A DNA stretch of 64,000 nucleotides from Thelephora terrestris (taxonomy: Eukaryota > Basidiomycota > Agaricomycetes > Thelephorales > Thelephoraceae), in the NCBI GenBank assembly GCA_015956445.1, contig WIUZ02000001.1, forward strand, positions 3,968,001 through 4,032,000. The letters run 5' to 3'. Both the position numbers and the translations under genes were made by a program. Positions 51,558 to 63,858 of this stretch are shown here, in pieces. The notes below the pieces were generated by a model, which was given only the letters and a program-made list of their open reading frames with translations, searched no databases and had not been told where the DNA came from. The stretch's first letter is position 1. Each line of letters opens with the position of its first letter.

Positions 51558-51827
51558 TTAATCGGGGGCCGCTCAGGCTAGGTTGAGATCTAGCCTGAAG
51601 CTCAGGTAAGGAGGACGCAGCTCGGGGAGGGCCCAAGTTACGTGGATGACGTCTTTGATTCAAAAGAAATATTAATAGTTTTACAAGGCCTCAGCGAGCG
51701 GCCCCGAGGTAGACGGTTGCGCTCAAGGTCTCGGATTCTTTTTGAAGCCGGGAGGCAGATAGTCCGGTGCGTTTTCACGACGGAAAGCTAAATGTACTAT
51801 ACATGGGACGCGAAAATCGACAGTTCG

Positions 51828-53320
51828 CTACACATTGTCCACCGAAGGGAGCACCCACTCGTCTTCCTCCTTATACATTGTCACGGTCTTGCGACAATCC
51901 TCTTCCCACATGACCCACCCCATGGGGCGACCTCTGACACTCCGCTTCTCGCCGATCCGCACCCTGATTTCCTTCAAAGATGTGGCGGAAAGAGACGATG
52001 ATAGGCTCTTGACATCTTCTTCCGTTGTGGCTAGCTCGCTGGGCCACTCGCTCCCACTTTCTGAGAAATCGCTGATCCCAATAAGAGAGAACACTATCAG
52101 TTTCTTCAGTGAAGATAACAATGGGGACGTCAAAGCGCCAATGACATCCTCCGGCTTTGAGGTAAGATATGAGTACGGCGTGCCAAGTCCAGGAAAGACA
52201 TCAAATACACACCCATGTATGCTCCTTCGATATGTTCACATCGAGGGCAAGTACTTCGAGACCCTTGAAACTTGCCCCGATTTCCGCAAGGTCTTCCGCA
52301 GAGAGCGGGGTCCTTTCATCGTCTTCGCTTGGAACCTCATCCTCGTGTAGCGAAAGACCTTTGAGCGATTCACCGTGGTGGTTGATGATGTCTGGCAGGA
52401 ACAGTCGGCTGCATCCCCAAATCCGAACGTCACGTAAGGACTGGGGTCGAGCTGTCGAGAACAGCTGTCTTATGAGCGAAAAGGAGGTGTTTGCATCATC
52501 ATCCTGTTTCCGAAGATCTTCCTTCATCCCAAAGGGCAAGCTCATTCCGATGCTTTCCAGGGCAGGTAACTTGTCCGCGACCGGGAGTAGGAGAGAGAGG
52601 AATGGGTTTGATAGGGAACCCTCGCGGAGATCCAGAACTCGTAGGTGTGACCAATCCATGGCGTTCATCCAGTACTCCCCACCCCTCTGAGTAACTGGAA
52701 ACCGCTCGAGCACAAGCTCCTCAAGAGGAGGGAACGTCCCCCCGGTCTCTGAGAAGTCAGTGCTGTACTTGACTTGGACGCATCCGCCAACGCTAACGGA
52801 TAGGCGTAACCTCTTGAGGTTTCTTAAATTTTGGATTGTACTTTGGATATTGGGAAGGATCGTTTGAAGCATGCGGTGGCCGATTTTCACAGTGAGTGAG
52901 GTAACTGCTGGAGACGAGAAGATGCCAGGCGATTTGGGAATGCATTTTAGGTGGATGGACCACGATGGGTAATTCGTTTCGAAAATGAGAAGCAACGAGG
53001 GAGGGAGTTCGCTCTCGACACACCAACTATGTAGGTCTTTTTCAGCAAGCTTCGAGAGATGGGTGTGAACAAACTCACTTTAGGGTCTGGAAATTCCGGA
53101 GAAGGTGTTTTCCTGACGCAAAGAATTGTAGTAGAGTGCTGACCAGGACTTGGTAGGCGGGGTCATCATGCACCTCATCATCATCGTCCCAGTACCCGAC
53201 GGATAGCGTCTGGAGAGTGCTGATCTTGGTCTGATCGTTTCTCCACTCTTCCAATGTCGCCTTTGACGACTGGAATTTATCAACACTGAAGTCGAGTTTT
53301 AGTTTCGAGCACCGAGGCAT
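51828..53320 (-). CDS. Leucine-rich repeat-like protein, paralogue 2
   Basis: Tandem copy of 50064-51557 with the same three-exon structure and intron phases. ATG 53320 (MPRCSKLKLDFSVDKFQ), second exon WCVESELPPSLLLIFETNYPSW, third exon from PEDVIGALTSPLL to VLPSVDNV at 51828. Identity over most of the second exon is very high, with clustered differences (for example KIGHRMLQTILPN against KLGQNNIALDEKALPN). Both frames are whole. No F-box seen. Transcription of both runs toward S18. Confidence 0.75.
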
Positions 53321-53500
53321 TGGAACGGTGACCGCTCAGGCTAGGTTAAAATTCAGCCTGAAGCTCAGAGGTAAGGAAGATGCAGTTGGGAGGGGAGTTA
53401 CGTAGATGACGCCTTCAATTCAGGCTAAAGATCTATATTACCACCCACTTACGACATGTCGGTGAGCGTGAACTTCTTTTCACCCCTACCGCGACCTCCG

Positions 53501-54370
53501 TCAACTCCGCTTCACAAACCTTCCAACCTGATGCCAAAAGACATTCTCTTCGCTCTCGCCATCTTTCCCCCACAACCTTCGCTCACTCCACGGACTAGCT
53601 ACCACACCGTTACTCTCAGCCAAAGTCAAGCCGTCTACCCAAGAATGGACAGGCCTGTCTAGCCTACACCCACCGAAGGCTATACCCCAGATCGGAGCCC
53701 AGGCCCGCTGCCACCAAGCGACATCTTCGCGAGGGCTCAAGACGTGCTCGTAGAAGAGGAATTGGCCACCTGGTTTTAAAACATCTCTGACGAGACTCCG
53801 TATCGTTCGTTCGGGTGAAGGGACAGAACAAAGCGTCAAGGTGGACACTATCGTATCAACTGGAGGTTGAGCCGCTCTCAGAGCGTCCAGAATCGACGGT
53901 GTACCCTCAGCACCACAGGAAAGGATGACGAAACTCCCGTCTTCTTCAGTGAAGCCTGCGCCCTCTGCGGCTCTCCGGACATGTGGATGCATTTGGGCAT
54001 TCGGTTCCAATGCCAGATATTTTGTGACTTTGTTTCGATCTAGGTATCCAACATTGTGGCCGTGACCTAAGAGTGGAAAAGGTTAACGCCCACAACTTAA
54101 CTCCGGAGTCGATCTAAACGCACCAGCACCGATGTCCAGTACAATCCCATAGGCATTTGGAGTAATCAAGCCCTGCTTTGCAGTTCGAGCTCCCTCGTCC
54201 GTGGGGTTTCCAAATATCACCCACACATGAGCCATGACGATCTGGGACAGCGCCGATGGACGAAGGAAAAGCGATGGTGAAGTATAGATGTCCACGACAG
54301 TGGGCCACAGTGAAACCCTAATCGCATGGCAAAAATCCACTAAGGGGCTCAAGGCATTAGACAGCCTCAT
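53501..54370 (-). CDS. Class I SAM-dependent methyltransferase (METTL7-like)
   Basis: ATG 54370 (MRLSNALSP…); an in-frame ATG at 54496 would add 42 residues but is less like the family start. One intron near 54070-54115. About 270 residues. An N-terminal hydrophobic helix region precedes motif I (VLDIGAGHGHNVGYLD), motif II (YLALEPNAQMHPHV), the acidic/hydrophobic strand DTIVSTLTLCSVPSP, motif III (LKPGGQFLFYEHV), and a C-terminal cap. This pattern matches the fungal METTL7-like group; substrate unknown, membrane association likely. The frame is whole. Confidence 0.82.
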
Positions 54371-54779
54371 CTCGTATGGACGATCGCGATACCACCGTAA
54401 GTGATGGTGGTAGCGCAAACCGAGTTCCTTCACTGATTGGCGCCATGGTCGATAAGAATACAAATTGAATTGACAGGGTAAGCTGACAACCAACATTGGA
54501 GTAGTGTGTACCTATCCAAAGAGTGGGTGACTATCCACAATTCTAGAAATAATTATATCCGTCGTAGAAGGGTGCCAGTTGCCGAGTTTCGCGGTGTTCC
54601 TGACCCTACAGAGCGGTCGGGGTCCCATCATCTCCCTTAAAAGGCTCGAAAAATATGTCTAGAACCATGTAGAGTCGTGTGGATAGTCACCCAGTATTAT
54701 ACGTGCACAGTAAGCAGTACAAATGACACCTGAGCATCGAAGCATCGAGAGCACATGGGAAAGCCGGGACAACGTTCAA
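54371..54779. other. Spacer between methyltransferase and DUF6699-like gene
   Basis: No gene seen. It lies upstream of the methyltransferase and downstream of the DUF6699-like gene, so it should hold the methyltransferase promoter. Confidence 0.4.
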
Positions 54780-56419
54780 TCAATCATCCGTATCTTCACC
54801 CGTCGAAGGGGTCCTGCTCGAAGTGTGACTCCTGGCGTTCGATTGCCTGCTCCGGGCACTTCCTGCTCTCGACCGTGACCGAGCCCTCCTCCGCCTCAGC
54901 TCCTTCTCCTCCAGTTCGGCCGCTCGAGCCTCAGCTGCCTTGGCACGGTCCTCTGCGGCCCTGATCCTGTCATCTTCCTCCCTCTCCCTCGCCTGCTGTT
55001 CGTTCATTTCTTGCTCGGTAAGTGGATACCTCGTTGTGCACACAAGCGTCAGAATCGCCGGAGGTGAAGCGCCCCCAAAGTACTCCCTCGAGAAACTGTT
55101 GTCCACCTCGAGCCCTCCGAACATCGTATCCTTACACAACCAATCCAATCTACGCAGTCCATCCCCCAGGCGACCACCAGGAACACCGATCGCCGTAGAA
55201 CGGTTATGGTAGTACGCGTGGTCACGTTCTATCCTGTGGCTCCCGGAGTCGCGGTCGGCGTCTTCCTTCCTCAGGTTCTTGTGCAAGAAGTCGTCCAGCC
55301 TGTCGATGATCTCTCCACATGTGACACCAATCTTTGGGTCGGTAGCAAAAATAGTGACAGTCCAGGGGAATGAGCGAGAGACGATCTTGACTTCCGTTAG
55401 ACGAGGGTACGTTGCTGGTGCACCCCGACCATTTGCCCAGGATTTATCGGGTCTGTCATCGGAACGAACGCAGTGCGAGGCGTTGAAGAGCATGTTCCAT
55501 TTGAGGTAAACTTGGTCAAGGTCTTCGGTTGGGGCGGTCAGGAGGGGGTTAACCTTCAGCTGGGCGCCGACGACACGGAGAAGAAGCGGGGTTAGCACTG
55601 GTCCATCTGTGGAGAACAATCAGACTCTGCAACTGAGTCGCAAATATAAAACCTACAGTGGGGACCGGTTGCGAATCGATCTACAATATCGAGGCCCTCG
55701 TTAGACCTATCTCTCATGGCAGCAATACCACCCCCAGTTTGCTGAGAAACGAGTGGTGGTGGTTGAGCCCAAGGATGGAGACTAGCACCACCTCCCCCAC
55801 TCCACGGGGTCGCTTGCTGTGCCATTTGCGGCGGACCACCACCCCATCCACCCCATCCGCCACCGCCGCCACCCCACCCTGGCGGAGGTCCGGCTGGTGT
55901 ATGTTGTACACCCCACGGTGTACCGTGGGCAGGAGGAGGGGGACCGCCTCCCCAACCATTGGGGACGTATCCAGCCGGAGGGCCTCCAGGAAGGGGTTGT
56001 TGGAAGGCATTAAAACCTGTGTGTGGTTGAGGACCATTGAAAGGGGTAACTGGCACGTTGGGATTCCAGCCCGAAGCAGATCCAATCCAATCTGCTGATA
56101 AGCCATTAGGCAGAATTCGAGCTTCCGGGGTAGGAGGTACCCCTGCGGGCAGCCCGATCGGCGGAGGGTGGTATGAGCCGGGCTGCTGGTATGGTGTGAA
56201 GGCCTGTTGGGCGGTATGGTATGGCGTGCTCGGAGGATATCCTTGAGGAAATGCGTTCATGCTTTGGTATTGAGCAGAAGCCCAAGCGGGAGGACTGGGA
56301 CCACCGGGGCTTCCGGAATTTTGGTAAGGGATCGCTGGTGGTCGAACCGGTGTTGACTCGGGAGGGAGGTTTCCTGGTTCGGGAACCATCGGCGATGGGT
56401 TCGGAGAGTATTGCGCCAT
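54780..56419 (-). CDS. Gly/Pro-rich protein with DUF6699-like C-terminal domain
   Basis: ATG 56419 (MAQYSPNPSPMVPEPG). Two exons split near 55650 (…FATGPH/YGPVLTPLLL…), about 530 residues. Residues 1-240 are low-complexity Pro/Gly/Gln/Trp-rich (repeated GWGGGPPP units), probably disordered. Then comes a folded domain (LKVNPLLTAP, VYLKWNMLFNASH, YPRLTEVKIVSRSFPWTVTIF, GVTCGEIIDRLDDFL, LVCTTRYPL) that I take for the fungal DUF6699 family by pattern. The C-terminus is a charged helix (EQQAREREEDDRIRAAEDRAK…) followed by an Arg/Ser tail. Function unknown; low-complexity plus RS tail would suit an RNA-granule protein, which is a guess. Confidence 0.75.
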
Positions 56420-56829
56420 CGAGCAGATATAAAGGGGCTGCAAAATGACTCGTTGTGAAATGTGGCGACGAGGGAAAAGTGGGTGCGTACGAGAAAGATG
56501 GAATCCTAGGATGGGAGCCTTGCCTCGTGGATCGGCCGATAAATCACACGATATCACACACCGAATCTAACGCTTGTGAGCACCCCGAGTCTCCCGGAGT
56601 AATCCAGGCTATGACTAGGAGAAACTCCGCGGGCGATAACGATTCAAAGAATGATATCTGCATTCGGAAGTTTTCCGGCTTGGATTCATGGTTGATCGGG
56701 TTCCCACACTTGATCATCCTCCCAAGTACGAAGAAAACACATTCGACAGTGGTAGTAGTACAAGGTGCAAATACGAAATCACAATCAACAAGATAGAAAA
56801 AAAAAACGAAGAATAAAACAGGAATGGTT
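56420..56829. other. Spacer between DUF6699-like gene and PP2C gene
   Basis: No gene seen. It should contain the promoter of the DUF6699-like gene and the 3' end of the phosphatase mRNA. An A-run lies at 56797-56806. Confidence 0.4.
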
Positions 56830-58400
56830 TCATAGCGTTTGGATAACGATCGTGGTATCGTCGATCCACGGGGTATTCATGTCTAACGTTAAAACCCTCG
56901 AAACACCCTTCGCGTCATCTCCACCAATAGAGTGCCTTAGCAGTTTCAGAGCTAGATTTGTCTTACCCGACAAGCCCTCCTTATTCACGACCTCCGCAAC
57001 TATTCTGCCCCACTCCTCAGCCATGCGTTGTTCGTCGGAGAAAGTATTGGACCAGAGGTCTGCAAGTCCGTCGGAGCACAAGATGAGGAATCCATTATCG
57101 GTATCAGGGCAAAGTTTCCTATGCGTGACTTCGGGTTCGGCAGTGATATAAGGGGGTGAGAGGTTCCGATCAAGAAATTTGTCCCAGGCGGAAGTGTCGC
57201 GATACCCAGGGAAGATGTTGTACAAGATTTTACGGGTAAACTCTGACGGTTGCTTAAAAGGGATATCCCCGATACCTAGATGAAAATGAGGGAGCATATT
57301 GGGAAGCGATAGGGGGGAAACTTACACCTCGTTGGGGCCAAGGCGCCGAGAACACGGCGATCAAGTATACATTCAGGTTCCCCTGGGTGCTCCGAGACAA
57401 CACGCGAGACTTCAGCATCGTTGTCGCAGTTGTGATTAGAGGTCAGCAGTTCAGACTTCCACCTAAGGGGTCCGTTCGGGGATACGAAGACTAACGGGAA
57501 GGTGAACACGTGCTAGGACGGGGCAAGATGATGACACTAACCAGCCTGACAATCGCCCACATTGGCGACCCACAAGTTTTGGTGATCGGGATCCACGAGA
57601 GCAACCAAAGCTGTGGTTCCGTACATGCAGAGGCGAGCTTTCTTGAGAAACTGAGGGTCCGTATTACGATTTATTATATTCTGTATTGTCGATTGCGGCA
57701 TGTTTGCCAGGGCCTCCATACCGCCGGGAAATACTTTGATTATGTCACCTGCAATTGCACGATCAAAGGAAGTGGTAGCCTCCGATAAAATTCGGGAGAC
57801 CTCCGCCGGATCTTGCAGCCGTTTAGGAGTTGAACCGGACAGGAGCTCTTTGACAATGATGGGCAGGTGATACGCGGTGTGCTCAACGGTAAGATCACCC
57901 AGATGACCTTCAAAAGCGATGAGGGCGTCGGTCAGGCGTTTCGGATGTGCCGAATGGGCACGCACCATCGAAGACCCCTGTGAAGGTCCAGACTCGACCA
58001 TGGACGTTGAGCTGTCGGACGGTGTAGCGGTCTTGAGTGGAATAGACGTGGCAAGGCTGGAAATTGACGCCATATGCCGAGTAACGGGAACCGAGGGAGA
58101 AGGACAATGGCTTTGCGGTGAGCTCGAGTTCTCGTGCGAGCTCAGCTTCTGCTAGAATTTGATACGGACGGGGCCAGGGACCGTCGTCTGGGCCGACCCT
58201 AGAGCCAGGGATTTCGACGTGGTAGGCGACGCCCTCGACGGCGGAGAGGGTCTTTATCATAAGGGAAGGGAAGGCGGGGGATGGTGCAACAAGGGAGTGA
58301 TAACCGAATGGTTCTATAATATATGCCCTCCCCGCCTTGAGTTGATAATCCCAACGCAAGCCACCCTTGATTCAAACCTCGAGGCCGATTTTCTGGACAT
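56830..58400 (-). CDS. PP2C-family protein phosphatase (PDH phosphatase-like)
   Basis: Metal-dependent Ser/Thr phosphatase. Start taken at ATG 58400 (MSRKSASR) spliced over a short intron to AYIIEPFGYHSLVAP; the first exon is the least sure part. Metal-site and family motifs in order: WTFTGVFDGHLGD (split by an intron), GTTALVALVD, NVGDCQAVFVSPNG (split), RVLGALAPTR, FLILCSDGLADLWSN and DDTTIVIQTL at the end. About 440 residues over five exons. The long insert between the DGH and VGD motifs and the EHPGEPE segment fit fungal pyruvate-dehydrogenase-phosphatase-like PP2Cs. Mitochondrial location is possible but the leader is not clear. Frame whole. Confidence 0.85.
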
Positions 58401-58684
58401 TTGAATCCTGTCCAACCTGACCTGAGATCAATCACTATTCCAGGCTCGTGGTCTCTTCCGGATCGGATCGCCGGTGTCCTTTTCTAAATTAGGAAGCTAG
58501 GTTAAATGATCACGTGCCCTCGGCTCAGCCACTTCACACCCACGCGACTTTCCTTTTTAGGAAGCGAATTTCCCTTTGTTGGCACAGACAATAGGCGACG
58601 GTCCATTGTCCACAGAATGAATAACTCGTGCAGACGAGATGGATGCCCTTCCTTCTCTCTTTCATCCACCATCCTGTCGACCAG
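58401..58684. promoter_or_regulatory. Divergent promoter, PP2C / cysteine-rich membrane protein
   Basis: The starts of two divergent genes are 284 bases apart, so both promoters lie here. No specific site recognised. Confidence 0.45.
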
Positions 58685-61653
58685 ATGTTTCTGTCGGGTC
58701 TTTTCCTTTCTGCCCTCCTTTCCTTTGCAAAGTCTGCTGGTGAGTGAAATCTGCTCCAAGTTACCGCAAAAATTCAACGCCGTGCTTTAGATGCAGCTCA
58801 ATCAACCGTCGTTTGCGTTGCTGGTCAATGTATCCAAGGATACACCAACCTAACCAGTTGAGATTCCCCTGTTTTCTCCGTCACAACTTCAACTTATCAC
58901 TTTTCACAGTTGGTGCTTTGTTGTCGGCCCCCGGAGCTCCGACAGACATACGATTACTACCCGGACAATATACGACCACCACGAATCCCGCATTACTGAA
59001 CTCTCTTCTCACGAACAAGGCCGCTACTTTGCAACCCTTGTCACAAGGCTTCACGAACAATGGCACCGTTTCTCTACCGCTCGAAGTCGCTCTCCAACCC
59101 GGAGTCGCTGTGTACCCCCAATCCAAATACAGCGGCACCCCACAATTCGCTCCCCTTCCGACGTCTCCCGTTGGCAATTCCTCTACCCCAGTCACCTCAC
59201 AGTCGTTTGCCCTTTCGTCGAACGTCTGGCTCTCCATGCAATCCGGCTCCAATCGCGTCGTATTCTGGAGTTCCGTTCCCGATGTTTCCCAACTTCCTCA
59301 ATCGGTTGGAACAGGCGCCCTGTCAATCCTCGACATCCAGTCGTCGTCATGCTCTCCGCCGTGTTCTGGTAATGGTGTGTGTTCTGCCGCCGGGACGTGC
59401 ACTTGTCCGACAGGTTTCACTGGTTCCTCATGTGAAACATGTGCGGCCGGTTTCTTCGGCCCTAAATGTCAACCCTGCCCATCAAACTGCACCAAGTGTG
59501 ATCAAGGAATCACAGGCACTGGCATCTGCCTCACCCCCGCCGTAGCGAACCTCCCGTCAACTTGCAATTGCATCAACGGCGTATGCGGTTCCAATGGACA
59601 ATGCACATGCAACCCCGGTTGGACTACTGGTACCAATGGTACCTCGTGTTCGGCATGCTCCAAGGGCTTCTTTCTGTCAACCAGCGGTAACTGCCAAGGT
59701 TAGTTTCCACTTTGACTCCAAATCATCTCTCGCTAACGCCCATCTGCAGTTTGTCAGGTTGGCTGCACCCAATGTGCCGATGGAACAGGAACTTGCATTA
59801 CTTGTCAATCCGGTTTTACTCAGAATGCCAACGACAGAACGAAATGTATTGCCCAGAGTGCCGTCACGTCGACTGGAACCACGTGTCCCCCCCAAAGTTT
59901 CAGCACTGGTGCCAACTGCAGCCCTTGCTCTCCATCATGTTCAACGTGTTCAGGACCGACATCAAACGCCTGCACTACCTGCGCTTCTACCTTATACATG
60001 TTCAACGGAAGCTGTGTCAGCGCTGATGGAAACGGCGTTTGCGCTGGTTCTAGTCTAATCGCCGACAATAACAAGCAAGAATGTGACAGTACGTCGTTCA
60101 GTTCACACCTTCACTCACATAAGCATCTAAAACCATTTACCTTACTTTTAGGCTGCCCTGCGACATGCACAGGATGCAAAATTCCAGGCTTCAATATCGC
60201 TTCGACCGTGAACCAGCTTCAATGCACGGGGTGTCTCCCGGGTTTCGTCCTCAGTCAAGGAAGTTGTGTACAATCTTGCCCTTCCGGAACGTTCCTCAAT
60301 CCCACTGACAACACTTGCACGGCCTGTGACGCATCTTGCTCGACTTGTTCCGGGTCCTCCACCTTCTGCCTGAGTTGCGCCAACAGCAAACTTGCGTCAT
60401 CGGGCTCATGCGTTTCGAGCTGCCCATCCAACACCTTCAGTTCCTCTGGTTCCTGTGTCACCTGTCACCCCGACTGTGCCACGTGTTCTGGTGGAGCCTT
60501 CAATCAATGCTCCAGCTGTTCATCCAACCTGCCTGTCCTCACCAACGGACGTTGTCTCCCCACCTGCGCCGAGAATCAGTATTTCGACAAGACGACTTCG
60601 ACCTGTCAAACCTGCGATTCCAGTTGTTCGAGTTGCTCTGGACCGGGATCCAGCTCCTGCCTGGCCTGTGGGGGTTCGAACCAGGTGTTGAGGGGCGGAT
60701 CGTGCGTCAACGCGAGCTGTAACAGCACTACGTCCGTTATCCCAGCACTGGGCGTTTGCCTATCCGAGCTCGTCATGGTCCCACCGCCGTCTGGAACAGG
60801 AACCGTCCCCCCCTTGCCCAGTATCACTGGCATCAACTCTCCTGCTCCCCCAAAGAGTGGTTCCAACAGACTCCAATGGTGGCAGATTCTCCTCATGGCT
60901 CTCGGATGCGCTTTCATCTTCATGGTTTTCTTGATGTGCTGGAGGCGACGAGCCAGGAAACAGAGAGCCAACAAGACGAAGCAATTCGCTGTCGCAAAGA
61001 AGTTGGACGACCCCAAGGGTTGGAAGCAACGCCTCGTCAGATTCGGGGAGAGGCTTTTTGGACACACTTCGAAGAACAAGCTCGCCGGACATTACAAGTA
61101 CACTGGGGACCAACGAGGTTATCCTGAAGACTCCAAGAAGGGAGGGGACATCGCGATGCGGGACCTCGAGGAACAAAGGAGGTTCCGAGACGATCTCGAA
61201 CGGCCAACAACATATCATGACGATGACCTCGATGGAATCGTTGGTGCCTACGAATACGAACAGTCCATTCGGAGCAGTCCCTCAGAATATAGCCGGTTCT
61301 ACCGCCAACAGCCCCACAACGACCCCTCTGCGGAACTCGATCGAGAGTACAATCGCCTGCGAAAACAGAAACCCAAAGAAGATATCCTGGAGAGCATCGC
61401 CAGTCGCTCGATTTATTCTCAGGTCACTGGTTCCAAAAAGAGGGCTCCAGAACCGAGATTGGCGGTCAGGGATTTCCCTGGTTCGAGGTTCTCCACGTCT
61501 ACCGGAAGTGGAAGCAGCGGTCGGAGCCGGACGTTGACTCCTGCCGAGGAATACAAGAGCAACCTCCAGCAACGAGCGCTGGAACCGAACTTCACGGGTT
61601 CCTCGGAGAACAGTATGGGCTCGAACAATCCATTCAGAAAATTTATCCGGTAA
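58685..61653 (+). CDS. Single-pass membrane protein with EGF- and furin-like cysteine repeats
   Basis: ATG 58685 encodes a signal peptide (MFLSGLFLSALLSFAKSA). Introns at about 58740-58791, 58870-58910, 59701-59751 and 60090-60151 join one frame of about 900 residues. An N-terminal beta-rich domain (TDIRLLPGQYTTT…) is followed by EGF-like units (CSPPCSGNGVCSAAGTCTC; CINGVCGSNGQCTC), then many furin-like CxxC repeats (CDASCSTCSGSSTFC, CHPDCATCSGGAFNQC, CDSSCSSCSGPGSSSC). A transmembrane helix follows (WWQILLMALGCAFIFMVFLMCW), then a basic stop-transfer (RRRARKQRANK) and a 220-residue cytosolic tail with Tyr/Ser-rich motifs. The layout recalls animal receptor ectodomains but no kinase is present. 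Likely a cell-surface or vacuolar sensor or adhesion protein; function unproven. Confidence 0.85.
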
Positions 61654-62956
61654 TCTATGTCTTGACTATCCCTTGCGCTATTTACACATTGGACTATGGT
61701 TTCAATCCCTCCCTTTCCCTTTAATTCGCCCTCATTATATCTACCTGCTCTCATTCACGATCACTTCTTTACGAGTTACCCTCTGATTCTGCGAAGAGAG
61801 GGCCTTCATTACGTATCATATATCATACCTTTGCACACGTTGCATTTATACCTTCGTTCAAACTGTAGCCATAGCCGTTGCCTATATTACACGCCGTCTT
61901 AATGTTTGTACACCAGCTCTCTAATGACATGCCATGGATCTGTCTTCCCACGGGTTCGGATCTCTTGGCTCGCACTACGACGACACCGTTAGAGCTCCAT
62001 TCTTCACATCCAGAACGCTATGGCTACAGTACTTGGACCCTTCATTTAATCCGTCCCAACTACTCGCTAAACGCCTTCGGCAAATCTAGGCAGCTGAAAT
62101 GGTGTTTGCACATTCATTGGCAAAAATTGCGCTTACCGCTTCCAGCAACGGGGCTAGAGCGTAGGCTGAGAGGGAAAACTTCACCCATTCACTCTCCTTC
62201 GCTACCGGTGGTCTAGACACAGGTCGATGATGGTCCTCAACGATCAGCGCTCAGCATTCAAAGATGGTCATCTGCACACCACTTGTCTGTCAAAGCACAG
62301 CAAATCTCGAGATCTTTACAGGGTATCCTACCATTGAAATGCAGGGTCGCGACGGTGACGCAATCCACGGATACTAAGCCTATTACACTCTGGGGTATGT
62401 GACGTCCCATGCCTTTTCAACTGGCACACACGGGTCTCTGCGGCTGTCAACCCGGCGAGGTTCTTTACGGCTCTACCGTACGTCACGTTCACGGAACAGA
62501 GCCAGACAAAGTAAGTTCAAGGGTCGACTGTCACTTTTAATTTCGGGTGGTGTTTACCTGTAGGGTCACAAGGTTCGGTTCTTCCACCCTTTCCTCTGCT
62601 TCCACACCTATCCGCTTTTGACGTTTATCCCTCGCGGTCTAGGGTTGCGGTCGGATGTTCCGGTGAACGCTTGAAACCTGGAACTCATACCCCATGGCTC
62701 AACCTTTTCAACTCCGACGTTTTACATCGCTCTTGTGGATAACGGGATGTTCATTTTCTCTCAAGGTTTGGTATCTTCATGGTGCGAGCACGGCGATCAA
62801 GTATTCGGACGATTTAATCGATGGTGTTTGAACGATTTCTCGTTTCCTCTCCTTGGAAGGATGACGTCTGACGTTCACACCAGTCCTGTCGCTTCCCATC
62901 GAGCAAGCGGCAGCTAGGGGCCGTGTTCCGGGGCTCTGTGATGTAAGTGGTCTCAG
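61654..62956. other. 3' region of the cysteine-rich gene and unresolved upstream exons
   Basis: Up to about 62390 I see no gene. From about 62400 there are plus-strand pieces that look coding, for example LCGCQPGEVLYGSTVRHVHG (ending at a gtaagt near 62510) and STPTFYIALVDNGMFIFSQ (near 62715-62765). They probably belong to the next gene, but more than one splicing is possible. Confidence 0.4.
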
Positions 62957-63858
62957 TAAGGCTGGAATTTATATCGACGCCGTGCTTTCGCGATGTCATG
63001 ATAGTAGAATACATGAAAGTTGATACAAACAACATCAATCCCGGGATAACCATCTGCAATGCCAGTGAACCCACTCCGTGACCAGAGGGTTGCCGGTCCC
63101 CACTCCCATCGACCGACGGAACCAGCGCACACGATTACGTTATCAAAATGTCACTTCATCCATAACCACGACCGCCGGCCCCATGCCCACACCGGTCCAA
63201 TACGCAGCTCGATCTGAAAACCCCTCAGAGGTCGCTGCTCTCCATGGGTATGTGTTTCCAACCCACTTTCTCCAAAGCCCTCGCTCCCGGTTTCACCGTC
63301 ACGACCGTCCCCAAGCTGATGCTGGGCTTTGTGATTTTCAGGCAGAAAGCCAAAACGCCGATCATCGCCGGGTCCGTCTCTGGAGCCTGCGTTTTACTCG
63401 CCTGGACCATCGGGTTTATCATTTTCTTCGTGAGGCGGAGGAGGCAGAAAAAACTCGCTAAAGAACGAGGGTTCAAGAGTCACAGGGACATCATCGACTT
63501 CGTACCCATACCCAATGCCACGACGTTCATTATTCCACCCGACCCTGCCTTGGTCTGCCCACGAAGATCGTACGAGAGACATACCCACGACTCGGAGCGA
63601 CAAGGACAACCGGATAATTCACCCTCTTCCGAGGTTCTTCTCCGGGCTCCCGGCCGATCTGAGCAGGGGACGATCCGTTCTCCAGAGGCCGCCACACGGA
63701 CCAATTCCACCACGTACTCAACACCGATGATCACGACTGTTGGTCCGAGTACTGGGGAACTCGGCACTGTTGAATCCAGCTACCCCATGTTAGACCCGCC
63801 GTCGCGACTCCCGGACAGTCCCCTCGCCAGGAAAACACAAGATATTAGAGAGAGCTAA
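62957..63858 (+). CDS. Single-pass membrane protein, 5' exons unresolved
   Basis: The clear parts are an exon near 62957-63077 (RLEFISTPCFRDVMIVEYMK, then DTNNINPGITICNASEPTP) and a 3' part in which SSITTTAGPMPTPVQYA… is spliced at 63246 over about 95 bases to QKAKTPIIAGSVSGACVLL. The latter starts the transmembrane helix (AWTIGFIIFFV) and the basic RRRRQKKLAKERG anchor. The rest is a disordered cytosolic tail rich in Ser/Thr/Pro, ending DIRES at 63858. The small ectodomain with a Ser/Thr stalk, one helix and a disordered tail is a common agaricomycete architecture of unknown role. How the two parts join and where the gene begins remain open. Confidence 0.6.

Noticed and set aside
55658-56098. 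Plus-strand frames opposite the Gly/Pro-rich exon
   Set aside because: Low-complexity shadow of the DUF6699-like gene.
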